A stretch of 64,000 nt of DNA from Blastopirellula sp. (GCA_002733575.1 NVWB01000003.1:39197-103196); one strand, 5' to 3'. Counted from the first letter of the stretch, positions 8,419 to 18,693 are shown. Made by a program: numbers and translations. The notes: generated by a model from the sequence alone, not told the origin.

Positions 8419-9231
8419 TCAAGAAATCCAACGAACCGGATCGGACTCTTCTCGGCTGGCCCAGCAGGTGACTTCAGAATACTGCTGGCTTAACCAGTGG
8501 GCCAGTTTCTCGACAGCAAAACGTTCGCTGGCATAGTGACCGGTTAATATCAGAGCGAGGCCGTTGGATCGGGCTTCTAAGCACGTGTGAAAATTCGTTT
8601 CCCCAAGTAGCAGGCAGTCGCACCCTTTTTCTAACGCGGTTGACATAAACTCACCGGCCGCTCCACAAGCGACTGCGATTCGATGAATCGATTTGAGCCC
8701 GTCTCCGACGATATGGAGAGAATTAATCCCTAGAAATTGCTTCACTGTCTCAACGACACGTGCCAACTCCATTGGGCCCTCCGTTATTTCTCCGAATCGT
8801 CCAGAACCGATTCCAATTTCAGCACTTGATTCACTCCGCTGAATCAGAGGAGCAATGCGTGTGAGTTTCAAGCCTTCAGCCAATTGCTGGTTGATGCCTT
8901 CTCTGGCGGAGTCAAACGCCGTGTGAGGACTATACACTGCGATGCCGGATTGAATTAAACGGAGGATCATTTCTCCTGCGATGGTTTGGGTGGTAATTTT
9001 CTTCATCGCACGAAAAGGCAAAGGGTGATGCGTGACCACCAACTGAGCTTGGCTTTTGATTGCCTCGTCTACGATATCAGGAGAAATCGTTAAACAGGTC
9101 ATCACTCTTTGAATTTCTTGCTGAGGATCGCCCAGCAAGAGTCCGACATTGTCCCAGTCTTCTGCTAAACAGACCGGCGCAAAGGATTCGAGACGATCAC
9201 AGATATCTAAAAGTAGAAGTGGCTGACCCAT
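8419..9231 (-). CDS. Nif3-like dinuclear metal centre protein (YbgI/DUF34 family)
   Basis: The 270-aa product has the family's N-terminal 'FAPVCLAEDWDNVGLLLGDP', the metal-binding 'LVVTHHPLPFRAMKKI', 'VYSPHTAFDSAREGINQQLAEGL', 'AVACGAAGEF' and the C-terminal 'LILTGHYASERFAVEKLAHWL' with metal-ligand His and Glu. These proteins form hexameric toroids with a two-metal site and are often labelled GTP cyclohydrolase I type 2 or Nif3-like. The true reaction is unsettled. It follows the large exported protein gene on the same strand by about 75 bases. Confidence 0.93.
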   Translation of the reverse strand: MGQPLLLLDICDRLESFAPVCLAEDWDNVGLLLGDPQQEIQRVMTCLTISPDIVDEAIKSQAQLVVTHHPLPFRAMKKITTQTIAGEMILRLIQSGIAVYSPHTAFDSAREGINQQLAEGLKLTRIAPLIQRSESSAEIGIGSGRFGEITEGPMELARVVETVKQFLGINSLHIVGDGLKSIHRIAVACGAAGEFMSTALEKGCDCLLLGETNFHTCLEARSNGLALILTGHYASERFAVEKLAHWLSQQYSEVTCWASREESDPVRWIS

Positions 9232-9306
9232 GAAACTTCATCCTGAAGGCTTGAATACGAAATCATCGTTTGATACGACCAAGTCTACCAGAATAGCGTT
9301 GTCACG

Positions 9307-12150
9307 TTACGATGGCAACAAAGCGGGTTTCAATTTCAGGACTTTCCATTCCAATAGTTTCGATTCCAGAGGACTCCAATCCACTTGTTTCCAATCCAAG
9401 AGATTTGATTCCAGAGTTTCCCAGTCCCCAAGCTTCCAACCGTAGAGTTTCCAATCCCGGCGTTTCAGTTTTGGAGTCTCCACTCGGTAATTCAGCACTC
9501 TCTTACCGCCAATTTCTTTACAGCGTAACAAGAGAGAAGAGTTTGCTAGTCCTTTTGCATCCCTTACTTGGAAAACAATTTTCTTGCTGCCACGCCCTAA
9601 TCGCAGAACACGCTGCCTTAACTCTCTTTTTCCAGGTATATTCAACGCACAATCGAAGGTCACCTGGTCACTACCACGATTTATCAACGTGATTTCAACG
9701 ACTAGATTTCCTGTAAGTTTATCAAAATGCGAAGATGCGGTATCGATGCTGACCTGACCTGAGCCTACCTGAAATTCACGGTGAACACTAAATTTGTAAT
9801 TGCTATCGGATGAGATATCAAAATCGATACGCGCTGGCTGTACTCCACTCGATGCATCACTCCCCAACACGAGATTGGACCACGCGTCAAATTTTCCACC
9901 ACGGGGTAATTTTATTTTTGATGTTTTGGGAGTCACTTCCCAATTCTTCTTGGGTCCGACCAAAGTAACCGTTCCATTCATGCCTTGAGAAAATGGATTA
10001 TCAAATGCGAGCTTGAGCTTCTGCGAGGTTCCAAAGTCACTTCGTAACTTGGTGGTATTAAATTTAAAACTCATACGGACCCGAGCGACTCCTTCGTTCA
10101 AACCTGAAACAAAGGAAGGGATCGGCCCGACTTTAATAATTTGTCGATGCTCAGAGCCCTCCTCTTTCGATCTTGCTGGAACTTTATGTCGGCCCCAAAG
10201 ATCGACTTGAGCTACATCATCTCCGAGGTAGATCACTTCTTCGGTCTCACGTTGATTCCAGACCACCATCACCGTCTTACCATCCCTTGAAAAGATATAA
10301 TTCTGAGAACCATTAGGTAATTGGATGCTACCCAGAAACTCACTACCTGAAATCATCATCGCTGTGGTTCGCCAGGGGAGCAATAGTTCCGAGGGTGAAC
10401 CATCTTCATTCATCAAACCATATTCACGATCAAATGGTTTGGGAATAAAGACTGCTTCCGCATTGTGAATCTTGGCAGCGAGCATTTTTTCTAGCAAATC
10501 CCTCGCACGCTCGTTCGTATTGTATCTAGATCGAGGCAACGGGTAGATTGTTACAAAGCGATTTCCTTTACCCTGGTTATGATCTAGATAAGTACCTAAC
10601 TCGTCCTTAGACAAGGGAATCATTTCAGCAAGGTTGCCAGACTGAGGCAAAATGGAATAAGACAGAAAATTCCACGGTTGACCTGTTCCAGAAGGATCGT
10701 CAGACATCCATCGCCAAGAAATACCCAATCTTACATCATGACCAGAGGATTTTAATTCTTTTTTAATTTGAGCCAGTTTGGCGACTAAATTCCTGTAGCC
10801 CACAAAACTAATGTCGTTATCGGCCCCCAGTTGCCAGTACTTGATTTTGAGAGAGAGTCGTGTCAAAACCGGTTCTAAGTAGGGTTTCCAAAGCAATGGG
10901 TCAGCAAACACACTCGCTGCGACCAAACTTTCTCCCTCTCCAAAGAGTGGTCGTATCTTCTCCGGCGGCTTATCAACAATAGCAACCATTTCAATATGGT
11001 TTTTTTTTAATCGCTCTATAAATTTAGCCACGTCAGTCGCTCGCTTTTCGTCTGCTTCATCAAACCAAACCGGAAATTTAACCCAGTTCACGCCCACATT
11101 CGTTAAGAGATGAGTCATGGTTTGCAGATCAAGTGGGGCTTCTCCATCGGGTAGGCTCCAACCAAATATACCCCCTTGAGGCGGCGTCTCTTCAGGTACG
11201 ACCGCCAATGACATAGTACGCTTGGCCATGACCCCTTTAGCTCCCCTCATTGTCGTAACGACTTCATAGAATCCGTATTTTGTAATTTCAGGATCCCAAC
11301 TTATGGTTCCCGCATAACCAACATCGACCCCATCGGAAGTGTGAATCGATTTGCCAAAAAGCTCAGATGCACGATTCGACTTTCGGGCCACAATTTGGCC
11401 TTCTAGCTTTTCTGCAGTTTCATCAATCATTTTGAGAGTTACATCCCTGAGTTCAAATCGCATTTCTGGATCACGTTCAAGAATACCAGAGACATTACAC
11501 AAGATCTTGATATCATTAGGATCAGTGAATACATTCTTATTGCCCACGGTTTGCAGAGTCATTTTAGGTAACCGGGCTAACCAAATATCATCAAACCAAG
11601 CTCTGCCAGTCAGGTCTTCATCTTGTTCATCCACCGGTATCAGATGCATCCCAATCACAGCCAAGTTGATATCTGGGGATTTAGGAACGATTGGACCAAG
11701 GCGAATTTTTGTCCATCCATCGCTATCTCGAAAATGTCGAGACTCAATTGTTTCAATTAACTGTTCTTTGTTGTCGTAGAACGATACCGTATAGTAGGCT
11801 CGATTTTTATCGAGCCCTTCGGTTTTCAGCCGACCTTCCAGCACATAACTAAAGATGTCTCGTACTTCTATCGGTTGACTATAAACGGTTGCCGCGCCAC
11901 CATCTAATTCAAGTTTGAGACTTTTTTTGCCAGCGAAGGCTTCTTTTTCATCTAACTCAATATCGAGGTATCGAGGATAGCCAGGCCCAGTCTGGCGTGT
12001 CCACTCATCTGGCCAAAGGTCGTAATTTTGATCAAACTGCTCGCTGAAATCACAATAATACAATTCAATCGCGTCAGGGTGCCTCTTCTCCAGCGAAGAC
12101 TCAGATTCGACACTGGCCAGCATAAGAGGGATCAAGATGAATGAGAGCAT
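9307..12150 (-). CDS. Large exported protein with TIM-barrel-like middle and Trp-rich repeat tail
   Basis: The 947-aa product begins with a short hydrophobic segment (MLSFILIPLMLASVES) that is probably a signal peptide. Residues about 30-195 look like a carbohydrate-binding-type jelly roll (YCDFSEQFDQNYDLWPDEW, GRAWFDDIWLARLPK). The middle (about 320-640) resembles a glycoside-hydrolase-like barrel (GGIFGWSLPDGEAPLDLQ, NVGVNWVKFPVW, YWQLGADNDISF). Beta-sandwich-like stretches follow. The last 54 residues are a Trp/Leu-rich repeat tail with paired units DWETLESNLLDWKQ and DWSPLESKLLEWKV. The substrate is unknown and active-site residues were not identified with confidence. It lies upstream of the Nif3-like gene on the same strand. 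Confidence 0.75.
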   Translation of the reverse strand: MLSFILIPLMLASVESESSLEKRHPDAIELYYCDFSEQFDQNYDLWPDEWTRQTGPGYPRYLDIELDEKEAFAGKKSLKLELDGGAATVYSQPIEVRDIFSYVLEGRLKTEGLDKNRAYYTVSFYDNKEQLIETIESRHFRDSDGWTKIRLGPIVPKSPDINLAVIGMHLIPVDEQDEDLTGRAWFDDIWLARLPKMTLQTVGNKNVFTDPNDIKILCNVSGILERDPEMRFELRDVTLKMIDETAEKLEGQIVARKSNRASELFGKSIHTSDGVDVGYAGTISWDPEITKYGFYEVVTTMRGAKGVMAKRTMSLAVVPEETPPQGGIFGWSLPDGEAPLDLQTMTHLLTNVGVNWVKFPVWFDEADEKRATDVAKFIERLKKNHIEMVAIVDKPPEKIRPLFGEGESLVAASVFADPLLWKPYLEPVLTRLSLKIKYWQLGADNDISFVGYRNLVAKLAQIKKELKSSGHDVRLGISWRWMSDDPSGTGQPWNFLSYSILPQSGNLAEMIPLSKDELGTYLDHNQGKGNRFVTIYPLPRSRYNTNERARDLLEKMLAAKIHNAEAVFIPKPFDREYGLMNEDGSPSELLLPWRTTAMMISGSEFLGSIQLPNGSQNYIFSRDGKTVMVVWNQRETEEVIYLGDDVAQVDLWGRHKVPARSKEEGSEHRQIIKVGPIPSFVSGLNEGVARVRMSFKFNTTKLRSDFGTSQKLKLAFDNPFSQGMNGTVTLVGPKKNWEVTPKTSKIKLPRGGKFDAWSNLVLGSDASSGVQPARIDFDISSDSNYKFSVHREFQVGSGQVSIDTASSHFDKLTGNLVVEITLINRGSDQVTFDCALNIPGKRELRQRVLRLGRGSKKIVFQVRDAKGLANSSLLLRCKEIGGKRVLNYRVETPKLKRRDWKLYGWKLGDWETLESNLLDWKQVDWSPLESKLLEWKVLKLKPALLPS
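9309..9470 (-). repeat. Degenerate tandem repeat coding the Trp-rich tail
   Basis: On the plus strand this stretch contains many variants of TTTCCAATCC/GATTCCAGAG at roughly 15-base or multiple-of-15 spacing. Translated on the minus strand it gives repeated W-K-L and D-W-x-x-L-E-S-x-L-L-(D/E)-W units. The spacing stays in frame, so the repeat is tolerated as protein. Confidence 0.6.
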
Positions 12151-12368
12151 CTTACAGATTCCGGTAGGAGTCAGTTTACCCTGTTTGCAGATTTGATATC
12201 GAACAATAAATAAGGGTTCTGTACTTGAAAATCTTGCTTATTCTCGGGATAAAGCCAACAATACTTTGCTTCATCGACATGAAATCCTAATGTAATGTAA
12301 ACTGTCTATTCCTCATAATCATTACAGCTCGTTCATCTCGCATTTTACAAATACTAAAAGGCAGACCT

Positions 12369-13160
12369 TTGGCACAGATTCAACTAGCAGTTCAACTCCG
12401 AACACTCCGCTTGCCACTACGCAATGCACTTAAAAAAGCATCCGAATTAGGTGCCGCTGGTATTGAAATTGATTTGCGGAATGAAATTCGACCAGCCGAA
12501 CTCTCTCAGACCGGCGTTCGTCAGTTTCGCAAGATGCTAACCGATTTGAACTTGAAAATTTGTTCCGCAAGTTTTCCGACACGTCGAGGATACCAAGTTC
12601 TAGAAGATCTGGACCAACGAATTGCGGCAACCAAAAAAGCAATGGATGCCGCTTATCAACTAGGGGCTCCGATTCTGGTCAATCAAATCGGGAAGATCCC
12701 TGACGACCCCGAGAGCGAATCGTGGAACCTGTTGACTCAGGCAATGATTGACCTGGGCACTTATGGGCACAAGCATGGGGTCGTGATGACGGCCAAAACA
12801 GGCTCCGAAGATGCGGAAACACTCGCAGGCTTCATTAAATCTTTGCCAGATGGCCATCTGGCGGTCGACTTTGATCCTGGAGCCCTGGTGATTAACGGAG
12901 TTTCTACCGAAGATTCATTTCGCTGCTTGGCTCCCATGATTCGTCACGTGCGTGCCAAAGACGGAGTGCAAGATTTAGCACGCGGACGAGGAATCGAAGT
13001 GCCACTAGGACGCGGCTCCGTTGACTTCCCACTGTTAATGGCAATGCTCGACGACATTCGCTATCAAGGTTATTTGACCATCGAACGAGAGAACCCCGAG
13101 AACCCTGTGCTAGAAGTGGAACAGGCCCTACAGTATTGCCGAAGTCTCTTGCCTGAGTAA
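12369..13160 (+). CDS. Sugar phosphate isomerase/epimerase-like TIM barrel protein
   Basis: The 263-aa product resembles the xylose-isomerase-like AP endonuclease 2 superfamily. It has 'ALKKASELGAAGIEIDLRNEI', 'KKAMDAAYQLGAPILVNQIG', 'GHLAVDFDPGALVINGVS', 'IRHVRAKDGVQ' and 'VPLGRGSVDFPLLMAMLDDIRYQGYLTIERE', which together give the barrel strands and likely metal-binding Asp, His and Glu residues. The TTG at 12369 is the likely start, since AAGGCAG lies about 7 bases upstream and the first strand begins directly after it. The substrate is unknown. The gene stands alone between oppositely directed neighbours. Confidence 0.88.
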   Translation: MAQIQLAVQLRTLRLPLRNALKKASELGAAGIEIDLRNEIRPAELSQTGVRQFRKMLTDLNLKICSASFPTRRGYQVLEDLDQRIAATKKAMDAAYQLGAPILVNQIGKIPDDPESESWNLLTQAMIDLGTYGHKHGVVMTAKTGSEDAETLAGFIKSLPDGHLAVDFDPGALVINGVSTEDSFRCLAPMIRHVRAKDGVQDLARGRGIEVPLGRGSVDFPLLMAMLDDIRYQGYLTIERENPENPVLEVEQALQYCRSLLPE

Positions 13161-13178
13161 TTTTCATCTTTACTTGAT

Positions 13179-14546
13179 TCACGCAAAGATCGGCTTTACT
13201 TTCTCCACCGCATCAGCGCCGACCAGAACATTCTGATCCACATCGGGAATGTAGGTTGCAACGATATCAAAGTTTTGGCTTGCTAGACCCATGCGGGCCA
13301 ATTCTTCTGCCGCCAACGTCAGTCGCCCAGTTCGCATCTTGAGGGGAAGCTCCATTGTGCCCACACCATCAAAAGATCGATACACTACCTCAGTACACAC
13401 GAGTCGGTCGGCCCTTGAGAAATCAAAATTGAAATCGTAATCTTTGCCTTCATGATGCAAGCTGCGACCGATAGCTTCTGTGATCTCATTCGCAGAGATC
13501 CGAGGCCGTAACACCAGAAGCGAATCGCACTGATACGGCGATTGTAGTGTGCGGATATGAACGCCGTCCTTCATAGATTCAAGCACACGCGAAGTGTCGT
13601 CCGCATCACACTCCATCAGCTTTCCCCACCGCTTTTGCACATGCGGCAGACTTTCAAGGCCGCTTTTCTGAAGCGTCTCGGTGTCTCCCAGATACAGGGC
13701 TGCATGCGGCCAGTAACCGGGCAACAGATAATTGGTGATAGCATATTCCTTTCGAGTCAAAAGCACATCACCGGGAGAGAGGAGAGCTTTTAATTCATTC
13801 TGAATTTTATCCGGCATCTGCGGCTTGTGATTCGGCTTGACATAAAAACCAGCCATCAGATCACCTGCCAGCTTCTGCATGCGGTACATGGCGGAAAAGC
13901 AGAGATCTCGCTCGAACATCATCCACCACTGACGAAACTGAAATCGTATACGAGCTTTTGCGTAGTCAGAAAACCGGACGTGAAGTCGCTCGGAAAGAGA
14001 CTCAACAATTCCAAACATCTCAGCTGCCCTCTCATCGTCACGCCCGAAACTCTTGAGCTTGTCCTGGTTCAGTGCAAAGTAGCGTGCCGCGTGATACAGT
14101 TTCCAAGCGGTTCGCACTTTGACAAGTGATCCTTGAACCGTGTTATACACATCAGCCGGGATGTTAAAGTTGGGTTCCGGCTCATTCAACTTTTTCCGAA
14201 TTAACGGCTCGTGATGAAATTTTTCTCTCAAAAAACGGGCGGAGTCTACAAGAATTAAAGCCCCCGCATAGCCAGGTAGAAATAGATGAGGATTGGAGAC
14301 CCGACTTCGCCCGACATCTTCATAGAGTTGATAAATGGTTTCCAGCAAAGCTGTCCGAAGTTGCCAGTAAGTCACCAGGGTTTGCCGAATTGCTTCATCT
14401 TCTTTCGGCGTGAAATGTCCTCGCTCCCGACCCGAACGTGATTTAAGCATCTCCGTGACAACCGTTTTCAGTTCCCCAAATTGCTGATAAGCGGCTGAGA
14501 CAGTTCTCGATGCTTCAAGGATTATCTGTTCCGAGTTTTTCTTCAT
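13179..14546 (-). CDS. YiiX/YebB-like permuted NlpC/P60 (papain-like) protein
   Basis: The 455-aa product has a helical N-terminal part (about residues 1-245). This is followed by a permuted papain-fold domain with 'LLSPGDVLLTRKEYAITNYLLPGYWPHAALYLGD' and, near the end, 'DYDFNFDFSRADRLVCTEVVYRSF'. His of WPHAALYLG and Cys of LVCTEVVY are the likely catalytic pair of the YiiX-type (DUF830) hydrolases, which act on amide or acyl bonds. The helical N-terminal extension is unusual compared with the roughly 200-aa bacterial YiiX. I preferred the ATG at 14546 over a GTG four codons upstream; neither has a good Shine-Dalgarno sequence. Confidence 0.82.
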   Translation of the reverse strand: MKKNSEQIILEASRTVSAAYQQFGELKTVVTEMLKSRSGRERGHFTPKEDEAIRQTLVTYWQLRTALLETIYQLYEDVGRSRVSNPHLFLPGYAGALILVDSARFLREKFHHEPLIRKKLNEPEPNFNIPADVYNTVQGSLVKVRTAWKLYHAARYFALNQDKLKSFGRDDERAAEMFGIVESLSERLHVRFSDYAKARIRFQFRQWWMMFERDLCFSAMYRMQKLAGDLMAGFYVKPNHKPQMPDKIQNELKALLSPGDVLLTRKEYAITNYLLPGYWPHAALYLGDTETLQKSGLESLPHVQKRWGKLMECDADDTSRVLESMKDGVHIRTLQSPYQCDSLLVLRPRISANEITEAIGRSLHHEGKDYDFNFDFSRADRLVCTEVVYRSFDGVGTMELPLKMRTGRLTLAAEELARMGLASQNFDIVATYIPDVDQNVLVGADAVEKVKPIFA

Positions 14547-14735
14547 GGGAGGATTCACTACGATAGGAAGTGTTGACCCAATTTCAATAATGGAATTGAG
14601 GCGTCACGAACACGAGGATCAGTTGAGGATAAGACGAGGATCGAGTGCGGAGTCCAAAATGATAGTTCTGGACTATTTAATAGATAGCAGCTATTGAACT
14701 CAATAGCAACAACAACACGAATTCTTCACTCGTTT

Positions 14736-16361
14736 CTAGAAGTCACGCAATATCTCAGTTGCGGCATTTTTACCGCAGGCGCCCATCACGCCGCCACCGG
14801 GATGACTGGCCGCTCCACACAAGTAAAGCCCTTTGACAGGCGTGCGGTGATCGGCCCAACCTGGGATCGGCCGCATCATGAACAATTGGTTGAAGTTCAT
14901 GGCACCCTGCATGATGTTACCGCCGGTTAGCCCAAAGGTTCGCTCTAGATCAAGGGGCGATAATATCTGGCGATGCAAAACTGCATTCGGAACATTCGGC
15001 GCGTATTCGGCCAACACTTCCACGCAGCGATCCGCAAACTTTTCCTTGATGTCGTCCCAGTTGCCTTCTCGCAGCTTATACGGGGCATATTGCACGAACA
15101 TCGACAGAATATGCTTTCCATCAGGGGCAATCGTGCTATCGACTGATGTCGGCATCGTTATTTCTAAGATTGGGTTCTGGCTAGGTCGACCATACTTTGC
15201 GTCGTCATAAGCAAGTTCCAGGTAATCCATATCAGGCGAAATGTGCATGGTACCGTGATGATGCCGGGCCACACCAGTGGAAGGTAAGCAAGTGAAGTTT
15301 GGTGGTTCAGACAACGCCAAGTTCACTTTGGCCGAAGCCGATGCATAGTCAATCAACGAAACGGCTTTGCGGAATGTTTCTGGCAAATGCTGTGGCTCGA
15401 TAAATTTCTCGAACGTCAAATGAGCATCCACGCTCGAAGCAACCACTTCTGCTTCAAGGATCGTTCCATCCAACAATTGAACACCTTGCGATTTGCCATT
15501 CTCGATCAAGATTCTGGCCACTGGTGATTCGCGGCGGATTTCTACCTTGAGTTGTTCGCATGATTTTTCAAGTGCATCGGCCAAGCCACCCATGCCTCCT
15601 TGAACAAATCCCCAAACGCCACGTTTGCCACCTGCTTCGCCCATCACATGATGCAGTAACACGTAAGCTGTGCCAGGAGCCGAGATCGAAGCAAACGCAC
15701 CAATGATTGCGTCGGTGGCCAAAGTTGCCCGAAGTGGTTCGCTTTCAAACCAGCGTTCCAAAATAGGTTTGGCCGCACCGCTTAAAATCTCAATCGCCTC
15801 AGGCATGTCATTCCCAAGTTCGCCCAATTCCTGAAACGAATCCCAAAGTCTCGACGAATCTCGCAAGCGTTTGCCCATCGAGATCTTACGCCACGACTTG
15901 GGCAGCGGCAAAGGATCAGGCGCACTCTTCATCAACAGCGGTTCAATCACTTTGGCAATGCGTTCTAACAGTGAATTGTATTCACCATATTTCTGCGCAT
16001 CACGTTGACTGAACTTGGAAATCTCACGAGCATTTTCTGCTTCGTCGTGGCCCAGTAACAACGATTGCCCGCTAGGCGTGGGTGTAAACGAAGAAGGATC
16101 ACGCGGCAAAATCTTGAGCCCATGATTCTTTAGTCGCAAGTCACGAATAATCTCTGGCAAAAACAGGCTGATCACATAAGCGGCTGTTGAGACCTTGTAG
16201 CCTGGCCAAAGTTCTTCGGTCGTGCTGCAACCACCTAGCACATGACGACGCTCCAAAACGCAAACTTTCTTTCCAGCACGCGCCAAATAAGCGGCAGTCA
16301 CTAAACCATTGTGACCGCCACCAATAATAATGCTGTCGTAAAATTTTCGCTGTATCGCCAT
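14736..16361 (-). CDS. FAD-dependent oxidoreductase, phytoene desaturase/PYROXD2-like
   Basis: The 541-aa product opens with a Rossmann FAD-binding motif (YDSIIIGGGHNGLVTAAYLARAGKKVCVLERR) and 'GGCSTTEELWPGYKVSTAAYV'. It continues through 'GGMGGLADALEKSCEQLKVEI' and ends with the second FAD-contact motif 'GLYLCGAASHPGGGVMGACGKNAA'. This pattern fits the NAD(P)/FAD-dependent oxidoreductases related to carotenoid desaturases and animal PYROXD2. No carotenoid synthesis genes are adjacent, so the substrate is open. The ATG at 16361 starts just before the nucleotide-binding strand; a TTG at 16424 would add 21 unsupported residues. Confidence 0.9.
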   Translation of the reverse strand: MAIQRKFYDSIIIGGGHNGLVTAAYLARAGKKVCVLERRHVLGGCSTTEELWPGYKVSTAAYVISLFLPEIIRDLRLKNHGLKILPRDPSSFTPTPSGQSLLLGHDEAENAREISKFSQRDAQKYGEYNSLLERIAKVIEPLLMKSAPDPLPLPKSWRKISMGKRLRDSSRLWDSFQELGELGNDMPEAIEILSGAAKPILERWFESEPLRATLATDAIIGAFASISAPGTAYVLLHHVMGEAGGKRGVWGFVQGGMGGLADALEKSCEQLKVEIRRESPVARILIENGKSQGVQLLDGTILEAEVVASSVDAHLTFEKFIEPQHLPETFRKAVSLIDYASASAKVNLALSEPPNFTCLPSTGVARHHHGTMHISPDMDYLELAYDDAKYGRPSQNPILEITMPTSVDSTIAPDGKHILSMFVQYAPYKLREGNWDDIKEKFADRCVEVLAEYAPNVPNAVLHRQILSPLDLERTFGLTGGNIMQGAMNFNQLFMMRPIPGWADHRTPVKGLYLCGAASHPGGGVMGACGKNAATEILRDF

Positions 16362-16728
16362 TAAGCAATAACCACCGGGGGAGATGGGGAGTTCGGTTGA
16401 AACTGATAAGTAAACTATCGCCAACGAGGGGATCGAAAATCTACCTTCGCTTTGCGGGGTTGCGTAATCGGAATAAGTTGAATGATGGGTAATAATTATT
16501 CATTTGTAGATTTTGATTGAATTCTAATGCAAAGTTCTTCCAACCAATCTTAGAGTTGAAAGATAAATCCACATTTCTGAAGAAAACGCTAGATCAGGGG
16601 GTGATTGCGTGTTAGAATCATGCTGAAATAGCTAGGTTAATAATCGGATTCATCTGGTTTGCATTAATTACATATCAGGTAATTCCCTGGCTTCAAAAAA
16701 TCAATGCAGGCTCATCAAGGTCTTATCG
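16362..16728. other. Intergenic region between divergent genes
   Basis: This AT-rich stretch of about 370 bases separates the divergent oxidoreductase and TPR genes. No gene, RNA or strong hairpin was seen. It must contain both promoters, but none could be picked with confidence. Confidence 0.4.
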
Positions 16729-18609
16729 ATGGTTCAACAAACACAATGGAAATACGTTTTTGGTGGGACAGTAATAGCTGTCTTGTGCTCTTTGTATTTA
16801 TCCACTCATTGTTTTGCACAAGAAAAGGCTGATGACAAAGAGGCAAAGCCGGACTCCAAAGACATGGAGGGGTATATAGTCTCTGGGAGAAAATCGTTCA
16901 GTGCCGGACACTACCTCAAAATAATTGAGAGTACTACCAAAGCAATAGAAACTGATTCAAAAGATAAAAGCCTCTATATTCTTCGAGGCTCAGCTTGGGA
17001 GAATCTCAAGGAGCATGACAAAGCAATAGAAGATTTTTCTAAAGCAATAAGCATTGAGCCTGAAGATTCTGAATTATACTTCCTGCGTGCGAACTCATGG
17101 GAGTCGATGAAACAATATCAAAAAGCAATAGAAGATTATTCTGAGATATTGAAACTCGACCGGTTTAATGAGAAAGCCTACTATGCACGAGGAAATACAT
17201 GGCAAGCCCTAAAAAGGTATGATCTTGCCATCAAGGATTATAGTATTGCGATAAAGATCAATCCCCAAGAATCGAAGTATTACAACAATCGTGGTACTGT
17301 GTACAGTGCCATAAAAGAGCACGCAAAAGCATTGCAAGACCATAACAAATCTCTTCAAATCGATCCAAGTCTTGCCATGGGATACTACAATCGTGGAAAT
17401 GCGATGCGAGACCTAGGAAAACAACTGGAAGCGATCAAAGAATTCAGTAGAGCAATTGAACTCAAACCAGATTTTTTCGGTGCATTTCATAATCGGGGCA
17501 ATGCATGGCAAGCTCTTGGTGAGTATGGCAAAGCTCTTAAGGACTGCACAAGAGCTATTGAAATTAACCCCAGGCTATTCTTATTGTATAATACTAGAGC
17601 AGGTGTTTACAAAGAATTACAGGAATTTGAGAAGTCGCTTGATGACTATAATAAAGCGATTAATCTTAATTCAAAAGATAGCTCTAATTTTATTAATCGA
17701 GCCTTGCTGTTAATCCAGATGGGTGAGTATGAAAAAAGTATAAATGACCTCACTCTCGCGATCCAGATCGATCCGAGTTCAGCCCTCGCCTATCACACGC
17801 GTGGGATTGCATGGGTTAATCAAAATGAACCCGATAAAGCAATTCCTGATTTCACCAATTCGATTCATCTTTTTCGCAACGATCCTCTGGTGTATACAAA
17901 TCGAGGCATATCGTACTATGGCAAGGCGATGTACAAAGATGCAATAAGGGATTTCAATGAAGCGATCCTTCTTGATCCCAATTTCTTTTATGCACATCAA
18001 TACCTTGCAATGTCTTGGAGAAATCAAGGGCATTACGAAAAAGCGATTAAAGAAATAACTACATTAATTCAACTCGATCCAGACAACACTGTAGCCTACC
18101 ATCTAGAGAGTGGAAAATACTGGAAAATATTAGGGGAGCATGAGAAAGCCATTCAAGATTTTACGAAAGCCATCGAGATCGATCCAAGATATAAATCGGC
18201 CTATACAAATCGAGCGAGTACTTTAGACGATGTTGCAAAGTACAAAGAATCAATCTCGGATTATGAAAAAGCAATTGAAATTGACCCGGATTACACCAAT
18301 GCAAAAAATGGATTAGCATGGTTTTTAGCTACCTGCCCACAAGCCAAGTACCGTAATGGTACACGCGCAGTTCGATTGTCGACCGAAGTATGTGAGCAAG
18401 ATCAATGGAAGGTTGCTTCACACCTAGATACTTTATCTGCGGCTTATGCCGAAACTGGAAACTTCGAGCAAGCCATCAAATTTCAGGAAAAAGGAATCAG
18501 TCTATTGAAGGCCCCCGAGAAGATCAAAGATTATAATACACGGTTGAAGCTCTACCAAGAAGAAAAACCCTATCATCAAGAGAAAATTGAGCCAGCCTTG
18601 GAAGAATAG
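16729..18609 (+). CDS. Exported TPR-repeat protein
   Basis: The 626-aa product has an N-terminal signal peptide (hydrophobic core about residues 10-29, likely cleavage after CFA). About fourteen tandem TPR units follow between residues 48 and 535. Typical ones are 'DKAIEDFSKAISIEPEDSELYFLRANSWE', 'YEKAIKEITTLIQLDPD' and 'HEKAIQDFTKAIEIDPRYKSAYTNR'. The C-terminal module 'LAWFLATCPQAKYRNGTRAV...SHLDTLSAAYAETGNFEQAIKFQEKGISLL' is familiar from planctomycete TPR proteins. It is likely a periplasmic protein-binding scaffold. Partners are unknown. It is codirectional with the beta-helix gene 84 bases downstream. Confidence 0.9.
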   Translation: MVQQTQWKYVFGGTVIAVLCSLYLSTHCFAQEKADDKEAKPDSKDMEGYIVSGRKSFSAGHYLKIIESTTKAIETDSKDKSLYILRGSAWENLKEHDKAIEDFSKAISIEPEDSELYFLRANSWESMKQYQKAIEDYSEILKLDRFNEKAYYARGNTWQALKRYDLAIKDYSIAIKINPQESKYYNNRGTVYSAIKEHAKALQDHNKSLQIDPSLAMGYYNRGNAMRDLGKQLEAIKEFSRAIELKPDFFGAFHNRGNAWQALGEYGKALKDCTRAIEINPRLFLLYNTRAGVYKELQEFEKSLDDYNKAINLNSKDSSNFINRALLLIQMGEYEKSINDLTLAIQIDPSSALAYHTRGIAWVNQNEPDKAIPDFTNSIHLFRNDPLVYTNRGISYYGKAMYKDAIRDFNEAILLDPNFFYAHQYLAMSWRNQGHYEKAIKEITTLIQLDPDNTVAYHLESGKYWKILGEHEKAIQDFTKAIEIDPRYKSAYTNRASTLDDVAKYKESISDYEKAIEIDPDYTNAKNGLAWFLATCPQAKYRNGTRAVRLSTEVCEQDQWKVASHLDTLSAAYAETGNFEQAIKFQEKGISLLKAPEKIKDYNTRLKLYQEEKPYHQEKIEPALEE

Positions 18610-18693
18610 CCTGTCACGCTGTTTTGAGCATGTGAATCAACTACAATAAAGAGACCCCCCATTCCCGGCCCTCTCTTTTAACAGGTTCCTTCC

